The notes under the pieces are model-generated. The model was given only the letters and a program-made list of their open reading frames with translations, did no database searches and was not told the DNA's origin. The translations under genes were made by a program, and so were the position numbers. Shown here piece by piece: positions 1-12,422 of a stretch of 64,000 nucleotides of DNA. This stretch comes from Mesodorylaimus sp. YZB2_4 (Eukaryota; Nematoda; Enoplea; Dorylaimida; Dorylaimidae): assembly GCA_030248295.1 (NCBI GenBank), contig JASANH010000900.1, forward strand, positions 1 through 64,000, read 5' to 3'. Numbering within the stretch: the stretch's first letter is position 1; the number at the start of each line of letters is the position of its first letter.

Positions 1-1040
1 CATGTGCAAATGTGCAGGAAGTGTTTGTAGATAGGCGATATTTTGCCAGGAAAGAAAGATGTGAGTGCACGGGAACTCTAAAATCGTTTAGGAAAGTGGA
101 GAATCAAGGAAAAACATGACACTTTTTACGATAGTGACCAATCATGATCAAATGTACAATAAACTCGTTCGTTGTACAATCACAGAATGCAACAACACTC
201 ATCGACACACGCCATACAGAACATCAGGCATCAAACATTTGGTCACCGTTATCATAGTTTTCACAACTTTAGTACAAGAAAATGTGATGTGTCTTTATAA
301 CTCACACTCAATATTGCTTGCCACGAACAGACATGTGGTCAACTGATAAGGAAATAAATCAGTGTATACTCATACAGGTATATACTGTAAAGCATCGCTG
401 TAAAGCCATATATGCCTCCGTAATCCAATGGTACTAGGGTGTTCTTCATCAGGGCGGGTGGTCATAAATCTTCCGTATATGTCAACAAGCTGCTGGTGGG
501 TCCCGCGGGTAATCTAGACTAAGACAAAATAAATATTAGAGAATGTAACAAAAGGCCAGTGCGTGCACATTAACCTTTTGCAACACGGATTAATAGCCGA
601 GTATCGACCGAGATCGCGTCTGCAGAGAAGAGTGCTGTCAATCTTTTGTGCAGCGAACACACTGCACATATTGTACTGTGTTAGTGAGCACACTTCACAC
701 TGCCTTCTTCTAACAGTCGGGGTCCTTGTCGGCGGCAATGGATTGCAAGCAAGGTTGGCATTCCGCTGTAGCTGCTAGCACACGCTGTGAATGTGCAGTG
801 CACTCTCACTCGTGTCCTGCAGAGTCACAGAGAAACGGTCTTGCCCTTACCTGCTCAATTCTGTCGATCCTTCAGTTGAATTTCGTAATAGTCTGATGGC
901 ACGTCTTTTGTGACAAGGGGTGTGCTCGATTAACTTCAATTTTACGTTGCGAAACATGGTGAATACTCGTTCCCGTAGGAGTCTAAACACAAAGCAGACA
1001 AAGCTTTATCAGCGTGATCCTGTTTGGCAGTGGCCCGTGT
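1..1040. other. Intergenic, nothing assigned
   Basis: Short overlapping open frames on both strands carry no recognisable domain, and none has convincing splice partners. I see no RNA gene and no clear repeat here. The right edge is set by the proposed last exon of the neighbouring receptor. Confidence 0.4.
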
Positions 1041-2790
1041 TTATGACTTCTTCGTCCCACAGGTTTTAATCAAACAGAATACTCTGTTTAAATTGAATTG
1101 GCATGGCATCTTTGCTGAGGAGGCCGCGGGACACCTGTCACTCTATCTCATAAACAGTGTCGTTTTTCATTAGCTCTAAGACCTCGTTTCACTCACTTGT
1201 TGAATAGAAGATAGATGAAACAGTTGTTGGCGCAGCATAATAGCCAAATGAAATTAGCAATCGGGCCCGTCCAGTAAAGCTCGCGAGGAAATTGTGGAAT
1301 GAGAAAGAAGCCAATTAAGGTCAAAAAGATCATGACGCAAATCAGAAATGCTTGAATCAATAATCGAACCTCATTCCTATGTTCCCGTATTTCTTCAGCC
1401 GATATCAAAGCAGCCTGAAAAGATAAAGCGAGAGAATAACAGGTGTCTCTGCGGGGAGGAACCTCGATGATGGGTGAAAAATTTAAAAAAGAAAAAAGAA
1501 TCATAGTAGTTTCTTGTGAAAATCCTGTCTTTGGTCAGGTGTTAGGTGGGACAACACAGAAAAATGCATTCTTTGGAACTTTTGTTTGACAAATGTGATA
1601 ATAAGAAAATGTTAGGTTTTCAGATTTTTGAACAGTTCGAGCAGGTGGTGGATTCCCTTCAAAAGTACACAATACATTTTTGATGAAAAAGTTTACACTG
1701 CTACATTTCTTATGAGTAGTTTTTCATAGGGTAATCACGGACAAAAGTGTCTGTCACTGCTTGACACGAGGCGAAGGCGGCTTATATTCGCATGACTATT
1801 TCATAATGGCCATTTGATAATGCATGTTTTTCTGATCGAAACTCCTGCTGTAAACTGCTCCTGCTCACCTACCCTTTATACTACGAGTTTACAGACTGTG
1901 CCAGTGACATGTGCCAATGTCGCTTCTGTCTTGTGTGCGCCTACGAGCCATTTATGGTCCTCATTGCTGACTTGTGTCGTCCTGGGCTATGATGCACTCG
2001 ACATGTGGCAAGGTCGATACATCAACTGTTCGATGCGGGGAGCACCAGACTTGTTCGCAGCTCTGCCATTTTTCTTCCATCTGAAGTTTGTGTTTGAAAG
2101 GACAAGTTTTCTCATGCTCTCAATCCATCTTACCTGTGTTCGAATCTTCCAAAATGACAGCGCATACCATACAATGCTGGCGGCGCAATGAAACGTGTCT
2201 TGAATCAGCTCCAATAACCAGCACACATACGAGTCGTATTTGAGTGTAAAATAATTCCAACTCCTCTCGTACACATTGAATACCATATCGATGTTGGGTG
2301 TGAAATAGGATATGAACCAGATCAGTCCATATGCCCAACAAGCGTACATGATACATTCAGTTTTTCGTTGGGAAAATATTTTTTCACGCCATTGTGGACG
2401 ACACAACCACACGTAACGATTGAACGCCAAAACATGGGCCAAAACAGTGTACACGATCCAACCAATGTTCAAAAATGCACCCACAGATTTATTTAAATAA
2501 TAATTCCAAGTAGTGCCTGACAAGGTGAAGATACCTGATATGATACCATCTGTGACCAACTGCAGCACGTCAGCGATTCCGATATGATATATGATAATGT
2601 AGGTGGGCTGGCGACGCAAATGCTTGTCAGTGAAGATGACCCAGAGGCAAGCCAAATAGGGGACCAGGCAAAAGAGAGGTATGCCGATGTAGATGGCACC
2701 TACGATTTTGTTGGCCAAGGTAACATTAATTGATTCATTCGGATAAATTGAGGAATAATAATATCGCCCTTCTGAATCCATTTCGGCCAT
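1041..2790 (-). CDS. Srt-like seven-transmembrane chemoreceptor, three exons
   Basis: Proposed exons on the minus strand are 2790-2134, 1414-1197 and 1134-1041, giving about 322 residues. Exon 1 has an N-terminal sequon (NES, NVT) and TM1 to TM5. Exon 2 has the cytoplasmic end of TM5-TM6 and TM7, ending FIYLLFNK. Exon 3 is a short Cys/Lys-rich tail. The exon 1 to 2 junction is phase 0 (CAG|GTAAGA, then TTTTCAG|GCT) and joins the third intracellular loop cleanly. The second donor is GTGAGT with a 62-nt intron, and this last exon is the least certain part. TM3 ends in AFNRY in place of DRY, and TM7 keeps the N-x-x-x-Y-L form; both resemble nematode serpentine receptors of the Srt type. The ligand is unknown, and sensory function at the plasma membrane is inferred from family. 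A TTTCAG acceptor just upstream of the ATG suggests an intron in the 5' UTR. Confidence 0.75.
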
Positions 2791-5700
2791 CAGAAATTCC
2801 TGTCTGAAACAAAGTGCAAGAAATTATCCAAATATGGGCGTATGTCTTTTTGAAAAATGTTCGTTAAGAACCAGTTAGCCGGCCACCCTGTCGCGAGCAC
2901 ATGGGAGCCGAGAGCAGCGAGAGTGCAGAACTGGATTATCAGCGACCCAGTCGAGTGACAACAGGCCTTTTCAAAGTGATGAAATGGAGAGACGAGATGA
3001 GCCCTCTGCTAAACTAGATGGAACAGAGCGGAGGATACGATCGAGGGGAGCGAGGAAGTCATCGGCTCAGGGTGCTCAGTGGCTGTTGCCATGCGAGCAA
3101 TGAGACATGCTCCGAGGACTGGTCCACTTCAGTCCCATCCATTGCAATGAAAAGTTATGGGAACGGCTAAACGAACGACGTGATTAGAATACGGGGACTC
3201 CTAGGCGAATAGAAGATGGAGAAATTATGGAGCACGCATTTTTATAGAATAGCTGTGTGACGCAAAGGGCACCATTAAGGGATGGAGAAAAGGAGGCCAT
3301 AAAAGGATATCAATAAAGGAAGTGAGGGGTTTTGATTCCAAAATTGGCAACAATATTGGGAAATGTAAACATAGACAGGACATATGTGACGTTATGCACT
3401 GCTGTCAGTTTAACTTACGTTGAACATGGAGTGATAAGCAATATTGCACAAGCTTAGAGCTTTGAGATTATGAATTTGGCAGGGCACAATGACGTGAAAA
3501 CTCTGAGTCAGCACCAGGTTTTGGGTATGGTTTTCCTGCTCAGGAGAGGCTAGCTATGTTTTACAATCTAATGGCACAAACAATCTACAATCAAGGAGGG
3601 CGTTGCCGTATCTTCATGCGACGAGATCATAAACTAAGGCTATTCACCGCAGCAGCGACGGCTCGAAAGAACGAGCATCTGTCAATTCCTCGTTCTTCTA
3701 GAAACATGATCGATTTTTGACGAGCACCATGCGAGCGCGCTCACCTGTTTTGCAGATCGAAGCTGGAATGTAAAATGTCCACAAGCTGCCCATAGGTTCG
3801 AGGGGATGTTGACGCCCACCATCTTGTTCGAGATTCTGACCGGCACGGCGCTAATGAAATGACGGTCTTATGATACAGGCAGTCAATTTTACACGCTTGT
3901 CTTGGTTGCTAACAAGAGACCGCTCCCCCTCATTGAGTGAGGGTGCGCTTTTTGTTTTAAGCAATGAATGGCTGTTGTTTTATCCATTTGAAGGTTGCTA
4001 CGCAATGTTTGCTCTGTATATCACATTTCCATGGGCACAAAGTCTCACGATCAGTAAACTAGGCGGATCAATTGGGCACGCTATGGTTGAAAGTCATTTT
4101 ACTCAGATAGGAGCCGAGGGGGAGCTTAATTTTTGAAACATGCGCAGGTGGGGTTTTCGATTTTTCGATCGATAAACTAGTTTGTTTGAGGTAACCTTTG
4201 GTGATTTGGCATCCTGTGTCCGGCAGAATTTTAAAACCCTTGAACAAATGTGAGGTAACACGTGCCCCAAAGTTGAGGTTGAGCTGACAAAAACATCTCA
4301 ATATAATGTTTCGCGCGGATGAAAATTTGAACGAAGAAAATTCAGAAAACCTTATGTTATACACATGTAGTCTGCAGTCACCATCATTATTACAGTTTCA
4401 TGGATGTATGATTTGATCTCATCTTGCGTGGCTTGCTCGTTTCATCCCTCAACGACCTCACCCCGTACTATAGATTCCTAGAGCATGAGGAAACGTCTAA
4501 CGGAACTTTCGATTTATCAAAACGAGTCGAAATTATCAGAGTAATCCATTTGAAAGTTAAGGCAGGGTCAAATGCGTGTTGTCAGGACGTCAACCAAGAA
4601 AGACGATGGTCGCTCGAGCCCAGTCAGTTGATCGCCGGCGGCTTTGAAATAAGCTGACGGCATAATTATCGACAGCTTATTCGATGGTCACAAGGGAAAA
4701 TGGATGCCAAACATGGAAATGTCACTTCATTATTTTTTCACCTGCTGCACCGAATAGTGCATCGACTTCCTCCGTTAACAAGTTCATTGAAAAGAATTGT
4801 GTGGGATGGGAGAGACCTGACGTCGCTGTTTGCGAATTGCGGTATAAGCGCAAGTTTCGCGATCGAAGCGCAAGTTTTTTCGTAGAAGCACAATAAATGG
4901 GACGCAGTTGTGTATAATGTGTAAATGTAGTTCTACTGTAATAACTAACATGCCGTTTTCGACTCGTATATATATATATGACGTATATGATTCCCTTAGA
5001 AATAACAAATATTGATGAAAATTGCTAGGAAAACCTTCGCGATAAGTCGGTTTTCAAAACGTGCTGTTTGGCAACCGTTTTCATTCATGTGCGCATAGAC
5101 TTATTCACAATATGATATTGTCAGCGCACGTACAGTATCTGTATAGGATACCCAAACAAAGCAGTGGCCGTACCGATTTCGGATGAGTGACAGCACAGCA
5201 ATCATGAGTACGTGATCCCTTTTGACTTACTGTTCAGAATCTACGTTGATCGTTGTATTCAAGCGTCGCTGGCACGTCTGAGGCAACCAGATCAGCGAAA
5301 GTAAACAGCTGATCATACGTGCAGCAATGTTTTGCCATGACCGCTCGACGGCGTGGCTAAAGTCCACGTCAATTCTTTTCCAAGTTTCTTGGGAACAGCC
5401 AAACTAGGATTTTCCCTGTTGGAATTTAATATAACCGCACTGGCTCTATCCGCTGCTCGCTTACAGGAGGATTTTTAGCTGATTTTCAGGTCACTGGCAG
5501 CGAGTTTCCATTTTGATGTCTGGCAACGCTGTTGCTACTTCGGCTCTCTAAAGAAACTGCGCAGCAAGTACCGCACGAATGTTAGGCGAGTGAGGTTTTT
5601 AAGTTTCTAGTATGTAAGACCAAGGAGGAAATTTTAAATCCATAGAACAGCTGCGGATCTCTTGGTCATAACCACTGGATTACTCAAGCAGTGATCGCGC

Positions 5701-5896
5701 GACGGTACCACGCATACTGTTGATATTTGGTTTTTTACAAGCCACGAATGTCGTGTCACATCGTCAGTCTGCCTTTTGACATGCTGATAATACCAACGAA
5801 ACTTAGTAAGCTGAAGACATCAGTCATTTGTTTATTCCTTGCCGCTGTCAGATTTTCAGATTCATTTCCTGTAACTTCGAAGAGCAGTTGACGACT
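2791..5896. other. Intergenic, no gene supported
   Basis: About 3.1 kb between two divergent-family receptors on the same strand. Open frames of 60-98 codons occur around 3870-4136, 4068-4364 and 4424-4657. They lack recognisable motifs, overlap on opposite strands and have no good splice signals. A short (TA)n tract lies near 4968-4980. No repeat family could be named. Confidence 0.4.
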
Positions 5897-6952
5897 TTAC
5901 TGCGGTGCAACAACAATAACTGCAGATGCAGCAGCCGGGCTAATTAAGTTTGGTGCAAGCGCCACTCGCAAACGTTTTAAACACGGTACAGACTCAAAAA
6001 CTATTTGACGGAAACTTTCACTAACGGCAAAGACGACAAAAAAATCGCAAATTTCAAACACTTGAATCAACAGGTCAGTAAGTGGAACCATAAATGTTGA
6101 CTTGCAATCAACAAAATTGGGTTCGATATAAAGTTGAAGATGGTAAGCAATTAATACGGACATTTCAAGGGTCATGAAAATCGACTCGAAGAAAGCCAGC
6201 ATGGTAAGAATCTTTTGTTGCTTTTTTCTCGTTTCGCTCGCATCCCCTGATGTCATTTGGGATATTTTTTTAGCGAACGATCTGAATAAAACGATCATAG
6301 CAACGTTACACAAAACTAATCCCACCACACTGAGGCCGCGAACAAAGTCTCGCAGCTGGGATAAAAACCCAGCCAGAAAAGAGCTTATAAACGCCTCATT
6401 GTAACCTACTTTATACTGTCCCTTGGGCCCCAGGGATGGATAAAGTCGGAAACAATCAAATAAACTCGTAAAAACTGAAATGGTCACACATACGACACAT
6501 GCCACGACTTAGTGTTTTGTGTGATTTATATTCCTGTATTGGATAGGTCTGCCCAGAGCGAAGACCCTGTCAGAGGCCATGGCTACGCTAAACAGGAGGG
6601 ACAGGGTGACAAAGGCATTAAGCAAGGGTGTGAGCACATGCGTTGTTATCCACATGCACACATAACTGGACATGAACCACGACACGCCTGCACGACCACC
6701 AAAATCAGATAGCCAAAAAAATGCTAGCATATAAATGGCGCCGGTAAGGATCTCGATCGTTTCGGCAATCGTGACGAAAATTTGGTATATGTAAGCCGAT
6801 TCCTCGCGAACTTGTTTCATGAACGAGATGATGGCCAACCCATGTCCTAATAGACCTAAGATAACGTAAACTGGCAAGGCGATATCGTAGGAAAGCCATT
6901 TTGCTGTTGGTGCCGCTGATCGAAACCAGGAGCAAGAGTCATTCGAGTCCAT
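5897..6952 (-). pseudogene. Seven-transmembrane receptor interrupted by one in-frame TAA
   Basis: A continuous minus-strand frame encodes all seven helices in one exon: TM1 (near ALPVYVILGLLGHGLAII), TM2, TM3 ending MASDRVFALGRP (a DRY-like DRV), TM4 (near VVACVVCVTISVF), TM5, TM6 and TM7, with a hydrophobic C-terminal tail. A single TAA at 6511-6509 (codon 148) falls in intracellular loop 2, after NHTKH and just before TM4. Both sides stay in the same frame, and I can find no donor and acceptor pair that would remove the stop. The start at 6952 gives MDSNDSCSWF; a GTG at 6970 is less likely. As written the product would be a three-helix fragment. The lesion looks young because nothing else in the frame is broken. 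A sequencing error or a segregating null allele would look the same. Confidence 0.75.
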
Positions 6953-7227
6953 TCCGTCGATCGTCGACACCTTGGCACTGAGCTAACCGCCAGCTATCGG
7001 GTCACAAGGGGAGACGAATGCAGGCTGGCCATTCTAGGAAAAGTGGAAATTTTGCCCTCTCAGTTTTTCACCTGCAGTGCTCGACTGTATATTGTGTGTG
7101 AGTTGACACCCTAAGTCAACAAGTTACATAATTGAAAAGACGAGCGGGCAGGAAGAGATCTATATTTGCGTCATTAAAATTTAAAGTGCTCTGCCAAAGC
7201 AGGTGGCCAGCGAATAACAAGACTTAC

Positions 7228-7522
7228 CATCTGGACTCGACGACGTACAATTCTGATTCTTGATAAACGAGAAACAAAACTATCACGAGCCTTAGCTTGC
7301 CTTCTGGTTGGTCTTGAGGCGATTCCCTTACTTGGTCAATTCGCCCACTGTGTCGTTCCTGGTGAGGGAATCGACTCACTAAATCCATGTGAAGTTCCCC
7401 TACTGCGCTGGTTCCACCACCACAATTTTTCGCCTGATTTGCAGACACGACTTGGATTGCAACAGGCAGTACGAGTGTGGTAGGCTTGTAGAATGTGGGC
7501 AGTGTAAAATAAAATTTCCGTG
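7228..7522 (-). CDS. Candidate orphan exon, function unknown
   Basis: This is a 295-nt open stretch flanked by an acceptor-like CTGCAG (exon start 7522) and a good donor, ATG|GTAAGT (exon end 7228). The frame gives an uncharged start (FYFTLPTFYKPTTLVLPVAI), then a polar, Gln- and Glu-rich segment, then a hydrophobic stretch (LRLVIVLFLVYQ). It has no recognised domain and no partner exon was found. It lies upstream of the broken receptor on the same strand, but nothing in the sequence ties it to that gene. It may be chance. Confidence 0.2.
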
Positions 7523-7964
7523 CTGCAGCTCATGTGTAAGGTACTCCGGCTACGAACTTTTTGAACTCCTCCGAGTATTTAAGGAAGGATATTTGACACG
7601 CTGCCAAGGCGAGTAAATGTAAGACCAGGCCAGTTTTCTCTGCTTGTCAAGGCAGCGGTTCAATTTGCAAATGTATTAAAAACCGATCTAAGGGGTGAAT
7701 CAATTCCCGATCCGATCCGACTGCTGGATTGACAGGATTGGCAACTAAGATTTTTCGCTCCGTATCTGCTGAAGAACGATAAGTAATGGCATTCTATGAT
7801 GCGAAAATCCTTTTTTTCCTCTCAAATCAGCATTCAGTCCCTTGAAAATCCCCTATTTGCGTTGCTTATTGCCTGCAAAGACTTATAAGAATTCTTATAT
7901 GTTCATGGCAAAAATCATACGAGCTGAATTCTTGTCAAGACTTGTCGGAATTCCAATCATCAAC

Positions 7965-8275
7965 AGGCGCGGTAGCTGCCTGTTTAGCCCAGCCACACAG
8001 ACGCGCAATGTTAAGCGGACAACTTTGATCGTTCATAACTCGACAACAAAGCAACAAAAATGCACAAAATTTTGGTAATGAGCTATGTTTGCCATAGCCA
8101 ATAGTCGTGCAAAATTTCGTTGAAATGGTGCAGCCGTTCTCGAGATCCAATATGCACGTTTTGCTGTTCCAGAGATGACCATGGAAGACGACGACGAAGT
8201 GTTGAAGTCCTGTCCACAGCAATAACCACTACAGCTACGGACAAAAGAGTTGGTTTTTCTGAAAGCTCTCATGGC
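7965..8275 (+). repeat. Diverged dispersed repeat, copy 1
   Basis: This stretch shares an ordered set of motifs with 9785-10075: a TGCCTGtTTAG block, CATAACTCGA / AATAACTCGA about 70 nt later, then a run of GA-rich triplets and a closing TTTTTCTGAAAGCT. Spacing is similar and identity looks modest. It carries no open frame. It is best read as two old copies of one unnamed interspersed repeat. Confidence 0.4.
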
Positions 8276-8977
8276 GCGAAGTATTCTTTTGAGGGTGTGA
8301 TTTTAAGATTCGAGCTAATTAATTTTTTTAGCTCCAAAAACTGAATTTTAAGGCATACCTCCAGCAGGCGGAATATTTTTATTAGCCGTGCGGCGCGCGC
8401 TGATTCCGTTAACCGGAGTTACCCTTCGTTAAAATTACTTACTACTGGCCGGCCGAGCCGAGACGAGTGTTCTGTTCTGTTCTGTTTGGTTTGGTTGAAT
8501 TTTTTGCTTTAGTTTGGCGGATTAGTTGGCTTGCTTTTTAATGTTTTGATTTATAAGCCCTAAATTCTTGAAAAATCTACCTGCGATCTTTTGCTCATTC
8601 TCTGCAGCAAAGAATTTTTGCTGCGGAAATTGAGGCTGTTTGCCTCCAGAAAATATTACTGCCAGCCATATATATTATTTTCTGGTGGTAACATTAATTA
8701 AGTGGTAATATTGATTGGTAACAGTAATATTAATTACGGTACCGCCACAAACGGCAGTGGAGTGCTTACAATTGAAAACCCCCTGCCTAAAACAGCCACA
8801 TTAGTTGCCTGTTTAGCCGAGCCACTCTGGAACTTATGCGCGGTATGCTACAGTGACAGAGCATAACGTGGGAATCTTCTTTGTACGACATTTGCGTCAG
8901 CACAGGAGGACTAGACGACAAATTTCTTCCATCTATTCTCAATTTCTAGCCCAAATGTAGGTGCAAAAAAGTACTAT

Positions 8978-9735
8978 TATTTCTAAAAAAATCTGTTATC
9001 AGACAACGAAAAGGTCAGCCCAGCCACCCTACTCTAACCAAATGCAAGGCGAGACGAGGTTGGCTGGGCTCCCTCGGCGGCGTTTGTAGAAAAATTGTGA
9101 TCAAATAGAATTTCTACTGTCACTAAAAAAGTGTAACAGGGCGTCCCCTACCTCAGCCACTTCATTCAGGCAATAGAGAGATGGAAACACAAGGCCCGAT
9201 GGTCGTTCTAGTGCTGAAGGTTGTACGCCCAAAGCTATTAGCATGCTGGCTCCACAGAAGCTGAATTTCCTGTTCTAGTGTCACTAAGTAGGTGCTACAC
9301 ATGCAGTCCTCGTGCTGTCACGGCAGATGCACCCTCAGCAAGTCCTCACTGTTCCCCAAGTGAGTTCGAGGTAACAGAAGGGGATCGTATTCCAAAACTC
9401 CAAACTTCTGTACTTACTGCAAAATACGAATAAGTGTGATGTGGGTACTAGCCTTTTGTGAAAAACAGAATAAAATCCCGCAGGGAGTCAACCCCACGAC
9501 TCCACGAGGTACCAAGTACACCACAGAGACATACGTTGTGCGTGAGTGTGGGAAAACGATTGTGAGCCTCGCCCTGAAGGCAACATAAAAGATATATCAC
9601 GTCCACATAAGTATAACCCACTTAAGCATGTGCCGCCGAGGGAGCCCAGCCAACCTCGTCTCGCCTCGCATTTGGTTATAGTAGGGTGGCTGGGCTGACC
9701 TTTTCGTTGTCTGATAACAGATTTTTTTAGAAATA
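8978..9735. mobile_element. Foldback/MITE-like element with about 104-bp inverted termini
   Basis: Left arm 8978-9081 and right arm 9632-9735 are near-perfect reverse complements, running from TATTTCTAAAAAAATCTG at each outer end to a CCCTCGGCGGC block at the inner end. The central 550 bp has no transposase frame. Both ends are TA, so a TA target duplication of the Tc1/mariner kind is possible. The outer 20 bp matches the ends of the element at 11092-11794, so the two belong to one family. It is non-autonomous. Confidence 0.75.
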
Positions 9736-11091
9736 TTCTTCTCACTCACACGTGAGATCGTCAGAAAACTGGGTTCTTATCAGCATGCACGGTAGTGCCT
9801 GCTTAGACCACTAAACCAGACCGAATGCTAAAGGACGATTTTCGCCGGCTAATAACTCGAGACCGGCTCGACGAAAATTTTCGATTTTTCGCACACGGTT
9901 CAGAATCGGCCAAGTCTAAAATAGTGCCAATTTTTATTTAAAAAAACAGCTGTCGTTGAGCTCCAGAATACGCGATTTCTTGTTCAGGGGGAGAAGACGA
10001 GGAGGAGGATAAAGATCAACCTAGATCAACAGCCGGGTATCGCACAGCAGTGAAAGTTAGTTTTTCTGAAAGCTTAAACATTTAGAATCTGCCTTTTCAC
10101 ACAGATTTTTCAAAAGCATTCATTTCCAAAAAGTTACAGTATTCCTAAAAAAAGCCTAGTCATTTTTTGGCCTTTTTTAATCCGTCGCTCGTCAAATACT
10201 GGACGGATTTCGATAAAGATTGACATGATTGCAGATCTGACCTATCTTGCAAAGCTTGAGGAAAATCAACATTTTTAATTCAGTCAGTCTTGAGTTATCG
10301 ACCATCGAAATTAGCTGGCGCTGGTGTTTCTGTTTTTTCGTTGCAGGCGTGGTGTTTAAAAACATCAACTGAACGGGGTGAGGCGCAGCGCCATTGATTG
10401 GCTAGGCTCAGCGGGCTCTCACAAAGATGAGTTTGCTGGCCCCATAAATTAGCCGATAGAATATGTGAACGAATATAAAAGAAGTGGACAGAGTTTCCGT
10501 GGGCAGGACATTTTTTAATTTGGTGTGGAGTTGGTGAAAAATATTCGTGCAAACAATAACTTGATGAGATTTGAGGATCCTTAGCGTTCCGTTTTAGCTT
10601 CGGAGGGGGAAATAAAAGTTAAGATCACCCCGAACACGAGCTAGTTTCCTATGGAAAAGTGGCTTTTCGACAACACGTTTGTTATGCGACCATTGAGGCT
10701 CTCACGATCAGTTCGACTCGTTCATGGGTTAGAATTTTCGGTTTTTGTTTCTCTTCTTTCCACGAAACAGAGGAACGTTATTGTGAACAAGGAATATGAG
10801 GGGCCTTAGAATTTTTTGCGCAATCCAAGATAAAGTTCGGATATGATAGAGGCATAAAAGAAGTAATTTTGTTGGCTTTACTGTATATCTTAGTACATTT
10901 TCGAAAAATCTGTGCATTTTATCTGTAAGAGTTGGGGTTTTCGTTCCGTTTTAGGTTGATGTTTTTCTGAGGTTTGGAAGAAGGAGTATGGTAGTCTCTC
11001 AATTCTCTCAGTTGATCTACGTTTGTAGGGACAAGTGTTTTGGGCCAAACTACTTTGGGCTAAACTAGCAAAAAACGAAAAACGGTTTTCT
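9736..11091. other. Intergenic between two foldback elements
   Basis: This stretch holds the second copy of the diverged repeat (9785-10075). Otherwise it is AT-rich sequence with short, unsupported frames on the minus strand (10295-10552, 10729-10917). Confidence 0.35.
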
Positions 11092-11794
11092 TATTTCCAA
11101 AAAAGTCTGTTATGACAGCCTCAAAACTTTTAGACCAGCCAATGCACACAGTGGAACCAGGGCTTCGGATGGCTGGTGTACTCGGCCACTGCTAAACGCA
11201 ACCACGGTTTGAAAAATGTCTGAGCAGAAGCTGCTTTTTCTGCATGAACATCGACTGGACGACTGATCGTGGCCATGAGCAGAGGATCGTGTAATCCTGT
11301 GCTCGTGGTCCAAAAAGTGGGCAGGAGTGTCTAACTCTCGGGCTATGCGCGCACATGCTCGTTGTAGGTAAGTTTCGAGGCGCGGCTAGGTAAATCATTT
11401 AGTTTCATGCGTCCCTTCATCCTCGAGCGGCTCATTACTGATATGATAAATCATGAGCATGAACATGAAGCTGGAAGGGGTTTGTTGAGAGTGTCCCTCG
11501 AGGTTTAGGGCATGTAACGATAAAACTCGTAGCGCTGCAGCTTTAGCATATTCAGATTGATCGTGTGGAACAGCTCAGCTGCCTTCTGGGAGCTTTCTGA
11601 GCAGCAGCAGAACACAGCACAGAAGCCTCTTGGATTTGATTCTGCCATCGGCATACACTGTGCAGTGAGCAGTATGTCGGGCCACGTCTCTTTTTTGTGG
11701 CCGAGTAGACCAGCCATCCTAAGCCCTGGTTCCACTGAGTGCATTGGCTGGTCTAAAAGTTTCAAGTCTGTCATAACAGAGTTTTTTGGAAATA
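11092..11794. mobile_element. Foldback/MITE-like element, second member of the family
   Basis: Left arm 11092-11189 and right arm 11697-11794 are reverse complements at roughly 90% identity by eye. Outer ends are TATTTCCAAAAAAGTCTG and inner ends are the CTCGGCCAC block. The core of about 500 bp has no transposase. The outermost 20 bp resembles the termini of the 8978-9735 element, while the inner parts of the arms differ. That indicates shared terminal recognition with different internal sequence. Confidence 0.75.
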
Positions 11795-11932
11795 GGGTTT
11801 CCTATCAGTCCTCATAGGTGATGCCAAGAATGGTCAACGTGGGTACGACAGTCGCATGTAACTCACAACCATATGACCCAAGTTTTATGCGCAAAATTAT
11901 TTTTACGCTTTTAAAATTATTCCGATTGAATA

Positions 11933-12383
11933 TACCGTATTTCCTCGAAATTCTCCCCCTTAGAGGAATTTTTTCAAATGGGCCCAGACTGGGGAGAAAA
12001 ACCAGAGGGGGGATTTCAAAGAGGGAAAATAAAACTCAAGCATTTTCCAGATTCCATAATGAAACTATTCTTCACATAGATATCAGTTACACAAAGATAG
12101 ACAGTCCAAAGCTTCCCGACAAGTGCTGCTAACTTTGAGTATTTCAATACTTCTCTTCCCGTATTTATGCTGCTCATAACCCAATTCAATCAATATGCAC
12201 GATATCTTCGTCTTCAACCTCATCTTCATCATCTGACTTTTTTTTATCATTCTAACATTTTCTATCACGCTAACACTCATATCCTCCACATTTTCCACGC
12301 CTGAGGATTTTTTTGCGTGAAATTCGTCCCCGGGACAGAATTTTCAAGGGAGGGGGGGGGGAGAATTTGATGGAGATACAGTA
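11933..12383. mobile_element. Short MITE with imperfect terminal inverted repeats
   Basis: The left end, TACCGTATTTCCTCGAAATT, followed by CTCCCCC, is the imperfect reverse complement of the right end (GGGGG, GAGAATTTGATGGAGATACA, GTA). It is about 450 bp with no coding capacity. The right arm contains a run of ten G (12352-12361). The ends sit in TA, compatible with Tc1/mariner-type insertion. This is a visual assignment. Confidence 0.55.
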
Positions 12384-12422
12384 ATCAAAACACAGAGGTT
12401 GGATAAAATACATTTCTACACT

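Larger units (their letters stand above)
6971..8977. other. Intergenic with one candidate exon and a diverged repeat
   Basis: Apart from the weak candidate exon at 7228-7522 and the repeat at 7965-8275, I see no coding signal. Runs such as the ggtaatat/ggtaacagt alternation near 8690-8740 are AT-rich simple sequence. Confidence 0.35.

Noticed and set aside
6509..6511. Reassigned or leaky TAA codon as an explanation for the interrupted receptor
   Set aside because: TAA ends other intact genes here and no readthrough signal is evident. A plain nonsense change is simpler; the question is kept as a genotype check.
11505..11817. Frames of 86-89 codons on both strands
   Set aside because: They arise from the inverted arm of the foldback element.
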